A DNA stretch of 17,641 nt from Eubacterium sp. CAG:248. GTDB taxonomy: Bacteria; Bacillota; Clostridia; Lachnospirales; Lachnospiraceae. A program made the position numbers and the translations under genes. The DNA lies in the NCBI GenBank assembly GCA_000436475.1, contig FR886167.1, positions 12,526-30,166 on the forward strand, given 5' to 3'. Numbering within the stretch: the first letter of the stretch is position 1; each line of letters begins with the position of its first letter. This document shows, piece after piece, positions 13,383 through 17,641 of this stretch. A model generated the notes under the pieces. It was not told the DNA's origin. It was given only the letters and a program-made list of their open reading frames with translations, and ran no database searches.

Positions 13383-13416
13383 AGGGCGTGGATATTAATA
13401 ATCCATGCCCTGTTTT
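13383..13416 (+). terminator. Intrinsic terminator of the M23 peptidase gene
   Basis: AGGGCGTGGAT (13383-13393) pairs with ATCCATGCCCT (13401-13411) across a 7-nt loop, with one G-U wobble, followed by GTTTT. It is 15 bp after the stop. Confidence 0.88.
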
Positions 13417-13437
13417 AAACTTTATGGATATATAACG

Positions 13438-13465
13438 TTGACATAATAAAATGGTATGATATAAT
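13438..13465 (+). promoter_or_regulatory. Strong promoter of murA
   Basis: Perfect -35 TTGACA (13438-13443), 16-nt spacer, perfect -10 TATAAT (13460-13465) with an extended TG (13457-13458). It is the best promoter in the window. Transcription from about 13472 gives a leader of about 230 nt before murA. Confidence 0.8.
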
Positions 13466-13471
13466 CATTAA

Positions 13472-13701
13472 GATATTGATTTAAATACCAATATTATTTT
13501 AGATAATAAAGTAAAAGTATACATATGATGAATGTTTTGACGGCTTTATGTCACTAATGCATGATAGTTGTTTTTGTGATAAGCCGTGAATACCATGATA
13601 TATTGAATATAAATGACAGATATGTCGATAATTAATAAAGAAACTAAAGCAGGAAACTAAAGTTTTAGATATGATGAGTAAGTGATATTGAGGTGCAAAG
13701 T
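13472..13701 (+). other. Long structured 5' leader of murA
   Basis: About 230 nt. It contains a hairpin at 13540-13587: ACGGCTT with AAGCCGT (7 bp), an asymmetric internal loop, then TCAC with GTGA, and an inner ACTA/TAGT element. No T-tract follows, so it is not a terminator on this strand. A 10-codon frame (13528-13560) overlaps the hairpin but lacks a convincing ribosome binding site. I recognise no known RNA family. Confidence 0.5.
13690..13693 (+). promoter_or_regulatory. Ribosome binding site deciding the murA start
   Basis: GAGG (13690-13693) lies eight bases before the ATG at 13702. The in-frame GTG at 13693 overlaps it and is not the start. Confidence 0.85.
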
Positions 13702-14994
13702 ATGGAACAGTATGTTGTCAAAGGTGGAGTGCCACTTTGTGGAGAAGTGTCCATAGGTGGAGCTAAGAATGCAGCACTTGGTATTCTGGCAGCAGCGATT
13801 ATGACAGATGAGACCGTAACAATAGAGAATGTACCTAACGTGAGAGATACAAAGGTGTTGCTTCAGGCAATCGAAGGAATAGGTGCAAAGGTAAAATATA
13901 TATATAATAATACAGTTCAGATTAACGGCGGATCTATATGTGATCTTAATGTTGAATACGAATATATAAGAAAGATAAGAGCGTCATACTATCTTCTTGG
14001 TGCGTTACTTGGTAAGTACAATGAATCTAACGTAGCACTTCCAGGTGGCTGTAACATAGGAAGCAGACCTATAGACCAGCACCTTAAGGGCTTTAAAGCA
14101 CTTGGTGCCAAAGTGAACATAGATCATGGCGTTGTCAGCGCTAAAGCAGAAAAACTGATTGGCGGACACATATATTTTGATGTTGTAACAGTAGGTGCTA
14201 CTATTAACCTTATGATGGCAGCATGCATGGCTGATGGAGAAACTATCCTTGAAAATGCAGCTAAGGAGCCACATATAGTTGATGTAGCTAACTTCCTTAA
14301 TGCCATGGGAGCTAATATCAAGGGTGCTGGTACAGATGTTATAAGAATAAGGGGCGTTGAGAGACTTCATGGATGCACATATTCTATAATACCAGACCAG
14401 ATTGAGGCAGGAACTTTCATGATGGCGGCAGCAGCTACACATGGAGATGTTGTCATAAAGGACGTTATTCCTAAGCATCTTGAGTCTATAACTGCCAAGC
14501 TTCATGAGATGGGCTGCCAGCTCATAGAAGGTGACGACTGGATAAGGGTTATAGCAGAAGGTGAGATAGGAAGTACTAATGTTAAGACACTTCCATATCC
14601 TGGCTTTCCAACAGATATGCAGCCGCAGATAGCAGTTGCACTTGCACTTGCTAACGGTTCAAGCATGGTTACAGAGAGTATATTTGAGAATAGATTCAAG
14701 TATGTTGATGAGCTTAACAGGATGGGTGCTAAGATTAAAGTTGAGGGCAATACAGCTTATATAGAAGGTGTTAAGCATTTTACCTCAGCACAGCTTTCAG
14801 CACCTGATTTAAGAGCAGGAGCAGCACTTGTGATTGCGGCACTTGCGGCAGAGGGCATATCAGAAATAGACGATATAGAGTATATCCAGAGAGGGTACGA
14901 AGATTTTGAGGGTAAACTTTCAGCACTTGGTGCTGTTATAGCAAGAGTAGATTCTGAAAGAGAACTTCAGAAGTTTAAGTTGAAAATAGGATGA
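13702..14994 (+). CDS. murA: UDP-N-acetylglucosamine 1-carboxyvinyltransferase
   Basis: Transfers enolpyruvate from phosphoenolpyruvate to UDP-GlcNAc, the first committed step of peptidoglycan synthesis, in the cytoplasm. The 430-aa protein has the usual length and the inside-out alpha/beta-barrel EPSP-synthase fold. Lys22-Asn23 (GGAKNAALG), Arg92/Arg94 region (IRKIRASYYLLG) and the catalytic loop PGGCNIGSRPIDQHLKG (114-130) are all present. Cys117 is the residue attacked by fosfomycin, so the enzyme is predicted fosfomycin-sensitive at this position. Many Firmicutes carry two copies (murA and murZ); which one this is cannot be told here. It has its own strong promoter and long leader and ends in an elaborate terminator. 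Confidence 0.97.
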   Translation: MEQYVVKGGVPLCGEVSIGGAKNAALGILAAAIMTDETVTIENVPNVRDTKVLLQAIEGIGAKVKYIYNNTVQINGGSICDLNVEYEYIRKIRASYYLLGALLGKYNESNVALPGGCNIGSRPIDQHLKGFKALGAKVNIDHGVVSAKAEKLIGGHIYFDVVTVGATINLMMAACMADGETILENAAKEPHIVDVANFLNAMGANIKGAGTDVIRIRGVERLHGCTYSIIPDQIEAGTFMMAAAATHGDVVIKDVIPKHLESITAKLHEMGCQLIEGDDWIRVIAEGEIGSTNVKTLPYPGFPTDMQPQIAVALALANGSSMVTESIFENRFKYVDELNRMGAKIKVEGNTAYIEGVKHFTSAQLSAPDLRAGAALVIAALAAEGISEIDDIEYIQRGYEDFEGKLSALGAVIARVDSERELQKFKLKIG

Positions 14995-15000
14995 TAATAG

Positions 15001-15093
15001 ACTGCGGAGAATAATATTGTGCAGATATCCGGAGTGATAATGGCAGATTTATCACAAGATATCGCAGGCATGATATATTTCCGCAGTTTTTTT
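15001..15093 (+). terminator. Large multi-tier terminator hairpin after murA
   Basis: Nested arms: ACTGCGGA (15001-15008) with TCCGCAGT (15080-15087); GATATC (15024-15029) with GATATC (15058-15063); GTGATAA (15034-15040) with TTATCAC (15049-15055), 8-nt loop. Seven T follow (15087-15093). The structure is 87 nt, far larger than an ordinary terminator, and may be the 3' part of a small RNA processed from or read out of the murA transcript. Confidence 0.75.
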
Positions 15094-15124
15094 ATATATT
15101 TTTATCATTTTTTTACAAATATTC

Positions 15125-15140
15125 TGTTAAAATATGTTAA
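15125..15140 (+). promoter_or_regulatory. WalR/PhoP-like direct repeat before the kinase gene
   Basis: TGTTAA (15125-15130), four bases, TGTTAA (15135-15140); on the minus strand TTAACA-N4-TTAACA, which fits PhoP-type boxes (direct TTHACA repeats, 4-6 bp spacing). A TATTAT (15143-15148) just after it could be a -10 with no good -35, as expected for an activated promoter. Autoregulation by the response regulator encoded downstream is the simplest reading. Confidence 0.45.
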
Positions 15141-15192
15141 ACTATTATCATGATGGTTGTAAATATATTAATATGACTTATATGGAGAAAAC

Positions 15193-16710
15193 ATGAAATT
15201 AAAAGATAAGTTAAAGGTTTCATTCTGCGTTATGGTTATACTTCCGGCGCTGCTTTTATGCGTGTTTGTTGTCGGAATATTTAAGATACAGTCGGATAGT
15301 ATATGCAAGACATATAATGTAGAAGACGATACGGTACTGTTATATTTTTATTCGCCTATGACATTGTTTGGCAGTATTACAGATGATGTGTATGAGCAGA
15401 TAAAAGAACAGGCAGAAGAAGAACCAACGACATTTAACAACAGGGCATACCTTGAGTCACTTGGTTCCACATTAAATGACAGACTTTCAGAGCTTGTTGT
15501 AAGAAAGAATAATAATGTCATATATAATTCAACACAATATTCAAACACAGATCTTGCAAGGCTTCTTCCAGAGTATGAGACAGATGAGAACAACATAACG
15601 GATGTTGCTACATATAGAGGTGGCATATATCATAGTCTTATAAAACAGGTAGACTTTTCAGACAGCTTAGGAAATATATACAGTGTGTCTATCGTCACAT
15701 CTGTTAAGCAGAGCATACCACAGATAAGACAGATGCTATGGCAGCTTGTTTTTATCATCATCATCATACTTGTCATAACCAGCCTTGTGCTTAACCTGTG
15801 GATATACAGTTCTATCATCAAGCCGGTTAACAAGCTGAAGCTTGCAACAGATAATATAAAAGAAGGAAACTTTGACTTTGAGATGCCAAGGGTTCCTGAT
15901 AACGAAATAGGTGATGTGTGTAAGGACTTTGAAGAGATGAGACTTATACTAAAGAAGTCATCAGAGGATAAGCTTCAGTCAGATAAAGAAGAGAAGGAGC
16001 TTATAAGAAATATATCACATGATTTAAAGACACCGCTCACAGCGATTAAAGGTTATGTTGAGGGTCTACATGATGGAATAGCCGATACTCCGGAAAAACA
16101 GGCAAAGTATATTAAGACTATTTCCAACAAGGTTAATGATATGGATAAGCTTATAGATGAACTTACTATATATTCAAGACTTGATGCTAACAGGATACTA
16201 TATACATTTATAAAACTTAATGTTTCAGATTATTTTGATGATTGCTGTGAAGAAATAGGCACAGAACTGGATGCCTCCGGCATAGAGCTAAACTACAGGA
16301 ATCATATAGACAAGCCGGTAATGATAGTCGCAGACCCAGAGCAGTTAAAGAGAGTTATCAATAATATAATCAGCAACTCAGTCAAGTACATGGTAGAAGG
16401 CCGTAAGGGAAAGATAGATATAGACCTTTATGACGAGGGCGAGTATGTACATGTTGTCATGGCTGACAATGGCAAGGGTATAGCTGGCAAGGATATTTCA
16501 AGAATATTTGAAAGATTCTACCGTACTGATGAATCACGAAACTCCAAGCAAGGCGGCAGCGGCATAGGACTTGCTATTGTCAAGAAAATCGTTGAAGACC
16601 ATAAAGGCAAGATATGGGCAGAGAGTGTTGAAGGCGAAGGAACTACAATGCATCTTAATCTGCTTAAGTATAATGAGAATAACCAGCTTGTATTGAAGAA
16701 TCAGCAATAA
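15193..16710 (+). CDS. Membrane sensor histidine kinase
   Basis: A 505-aa two-component sensor. Transmembrane helices at about 10-31 and 183-206 flank an extracytoplasmic sensor of about 150 residues that I do not recognise. A HAMP linker follows (about 207-258), then the dimerisation/phosphoacceptor domain with His276 (ISHDLKTPLTAIKGY) and the ATPase domain: N box NNIISNSVKY (390-399), G1 DNGKGI (425-430), F box RIFERFYR (437-444), G2 GGSGIGL (454-460). All catalytic motifs are intact. It is of the VanS/PhoR-like class; the signal is unknown. GGAG (15184-15187) lies five bases before the ATG. Its probable partner is the response regulator 155 bp downstream; kinase-before-regulator order is less common. 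Neighbours suggest an envelope-related signal (inference). Confidence 0.95.
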   Translation: MKLKDKLKVSFCVMVILPALLLCVFVVGIFKIQSDSICKTYNVEDDTVLLYFYSPMTLFGSITDDVYEQIKEQAEEEPTTFNNRAYLESLGSTLNDRLSELVVRKNNNVIYNSTQYSNTDLARLLPEYETDENNITDVATYRGGIYHSLIKQVDFSDSLGNIYSVSIVTSVKQSIPQIRQMLWQLVFIIIIILVITSLVLNLWIYSSIIKPVNKLKLATDNIKEGNFDFEMPRVPDNEIGDVCKDFEEMRLILKKSSEDKLQSDKEEKELIRNISHDLKTPLTAIKGYVEGLHDGIADTPEKQAKYIKTISNKVNDMDKLIDELTIYSRLDANRILYTFIKLNVSDYFDDCCEEIGTELDASGIELNYRNHIDKPVMIVADPEQLKRVINNIISNSVKYMVEGRKGKIDIDLYDEGEYVHVVMADNGKGIAGKDISRIFERFYRTDESRNSKQGGSGIGLAIVKKIVEDHKGKIWAESVEGEGTTMHLNLLKYNENNQLVLKNQQ

Positions 16711-16865
16711 AAGGTTTAATGTAAGGTAACAGGCATAAAGCAGTGCAACAGACTTAAGGTATATTGAAAGGCTTAAGGCTTAGACAGTCAGATAGTCATA
16801 TTGTTAGTGCATATGACGAAATTCTGTAAAAATAAAATATAAAAGGAATAGAAAGGGACAATTGT
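16711..16865 (+). other. 155-bp gap between kinase and regulator genes
   Basis: Cognate kinase and regulator genes usually overlap or nearly touch. Here 155 bp separates them, with two CTTAAGG copies and no terminator. A TTGTTA (around 16799-16804) with a TGTAAA 18 bp later could be a weak internal promoter. No reading frame was supported. Confidence 0.4.
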
Positions 16866-17555
16866 ATGAGCAAAGTATTGATAGTTGAAGATGAGGAAGC
16901 AATCGCAGATATTGAAAAGGATTACCTTGAATTAAGTGGATTCACGGTAACAACATGCAAGGATGGAACAACAGGTCTTGCAGAGGCACTTGACGGGGAT
17001 TATGACATATATATTCTTGATGTCATGCTTCCAGGTGTAGATGGCTTTGAGATATGCAAAAGAATAAGAGAAGTTAAGAATACTCCTATTATCATGGTAT
17101 CAGCTAAAAAAGAGGATATCGATAAGATAAGAGGACTTGGCGTAGGTGCTGATGATTATATGACGAAGCCTTTTAGTCCAAGTGAGCTTGTTGCCAGAGT
17201 TAAGGCACATCTTTCAAGATATGAAAGACTTGTAAACAGTGCCCAGCCTGAAAATGATATTATCGAAATAAGAGGCATCAGGATAGATAAGACAGCCAGA
17301 AGAGTATTCGTTAATGGTGAAGAGAAGATATTTACAACTAAGGAATTCGATCTTCTTACATTCTTAGCAGAACATCCTAATCATGTATACACTAAGGAAG
17401 AGCTTTTTAAGGAAATATGGGATATGGATTCTATCGGTGATATTGCAACCGTTACTGTCCATATTAAAAAGATAAGGGAAAAGATAGAACTTGATACAAG
17501 TAAGCCACAATATATCGAAACGATATGGGGTGTAGGCTACCGCTTTAAGTTATAA
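16866..17555 (+). CDS. OmpR-family response regulator
   Basis: A 229-aa DNA-binding regulator. The receiver domain (1-118) has the acidic pair Glu8/Asp9, phosphoacceptor Asp52 (YILDVMLPG), Ser79 and Lys101 (MTKPFSP). The winged-helix output domain (about 131-229) shows FTTKEFDLLTFLAEHPNHVYTKEEL (156-180), TVTVHIKKIREKI and the closing WGVGYRFKL. It is complete and active-looking, of the PhoP/VanR/WalR type that binds direct hexamer repeats. AAGGGA lies about eight bases before the ATG. It presumably receives phosphate from the kinase encoded upstream. Whether it is a WalR orthologue cannot be settled here: the yyc accessory genes usually linked to walRK are not seen. Confidence 0.95.
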   Translation: MSKVLIVEDEEAIADIEKDYLELSGFTVTTCKDGTTGLAEALDGDYDIYILDVMLPGVDGFEICKRIREVKNTPIIMVSAKKEDIDKIRGLGVGADDYMTKPFSPSELVARVKAHLSRYERLVNSAQPENDIIEIRGIRIDKTARRVFVNGEEKIFTTKEFDLLTFLAEHPNHVYTKEELFKEIWDMDSIGDIATVTVHIKKIREKIELDTSKPQYIETIWGVGYRFKL

Positions 17556-17573
17556 TACATTACAAAAGCCTGT

Positions 17574-17641
17574 TTAGAACATATTATCCATAAGAACCTT
17601 AAATATATCGTCCTGTTTTGGATATTGTAAAACTATGAGTG
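17574..17641 (-). CDS. Possible C-terminal end of a gene cut by the window
   Basis: On the minus strand one frame stays open from the window edge for 21 codons, ending LIVLQYPKQDDIFKVLMDNMF-like, a mix of residues that looks protein-like, with TAA at 17576-17574. It would converge on the response regulator gene with 18 bp between. The piece is too short to identify and could be chance. Confidence 0.25.
   Translation of the reverse strand, partial: LIVLQYPKQDDIFKVLMDNMF

Noticed and set aside
13528..13560. Ten-codon leader peptide in the murA leader
   Set aside because: No convincing ribosome binding site and no run of regulatory codons. Noted only because it overlaps the hairpin.
14005..14505. 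166-codon minus-strand frame inside murA
   Set aside because: It is antisense to an unambiguous gene, with Cys/Ser/Tyr-rich composition and no ribosome binding site. It is a shadow of murA codon usage.
15193..17555. Naming the two-component pair walKR
   Set aside because: The response regulator is of the right family, but the gene order is reversed, the yyc accessory genes usually linked to walRK are absent, and the kinase has no recognisable PAS domain after the HAMP linker.

Overview
The window is low-GC DNA with strong GGAGG-type ribosome binding sites, sigma-A-like promoters and intrinsic terminators, so it comes from a Gram-positive Firmicute. Several genes point to the Lachnospiraceae (order Lachnospirales, class Clostridia): a DUF4867 protein, a DUF4230 membrane protein, a pyrophosphate-type phosphofructokinase, and a large secreted beta-helix protein with a sortase-like tail next to an AraC regulator. 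The last feature suits a gut fibre or pectin degrader such as Lachnospira or a relative. The genus is inference. No rRNA, tRNA, CRISPR array, transposase or phage gene was seen, so this looks like ordinary chromosome.

Layout. 1-346: tandem 63-bp repeats, each a minus-strand terminator-like hairpin. 347-1927 (-): glucose-6-phosphate isomerase. 2259-3221 and 3385-4026 (+): a D-2-hydroxyacid dehydrogenase and a DUF4867 protein. 4054-4326 (-): a 90-aa protein of unknown function. 4431-5255 (-): an AraC regulator, divergent from 5462-8356 (+), a 964-aa secreted surface protein with a diverged pectin-methylesterase-like beta-helix. 8514-9203 (-): a DUF4230 membrane protein. 9512-10738 (-): PPi-type phosphofructokinase, with its own terminator and a structured leader. 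11125-11688 (+): a flavin-reductase-like flavoprotein. 11835-13367 (+): a membrane-anchored LysM/G5/M23 peptidoglycan hydrolase. 13702-14994 (+): MurA. 15193-16710 and 16866-17555 (+): a sensor kinase and an OmpR-family response regulator.

How the genes fit together. The left half is mainly sugar metabolism: Pgi and PPi-PFK are consecutive upper-glycolysis steps, the dehydrogenase handles a 2-hydroxy/2-keto acid pair, and the AraC/beta-helix pair probably senses and attacks plant polysaccharide. The right half concerns the cell envelope: a peptidoglycan hydrolase, the first committed enzyme of peptidoglycan synthesis, and a two-component system. Two direct-repeat sites like WalR/PhoP boxes lie in front of the hydrolase and the two-component genes, which suggests (inference) a local cell-wall control circuit.

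No wholly new multi-gene system is evident. The most interesting signals are non-coding: the tandem hairpin array at the left edge, the WalR-like box, the structured murA and pfp leaders, and an unusually elaborate hairpin after murA. The diverged CE8-like surface protein is the most interesting coding feature. Several ATGs that give the longest reading frames lie on or right beside the ribosome binding site; the starts given here are moved downstream accordingly.
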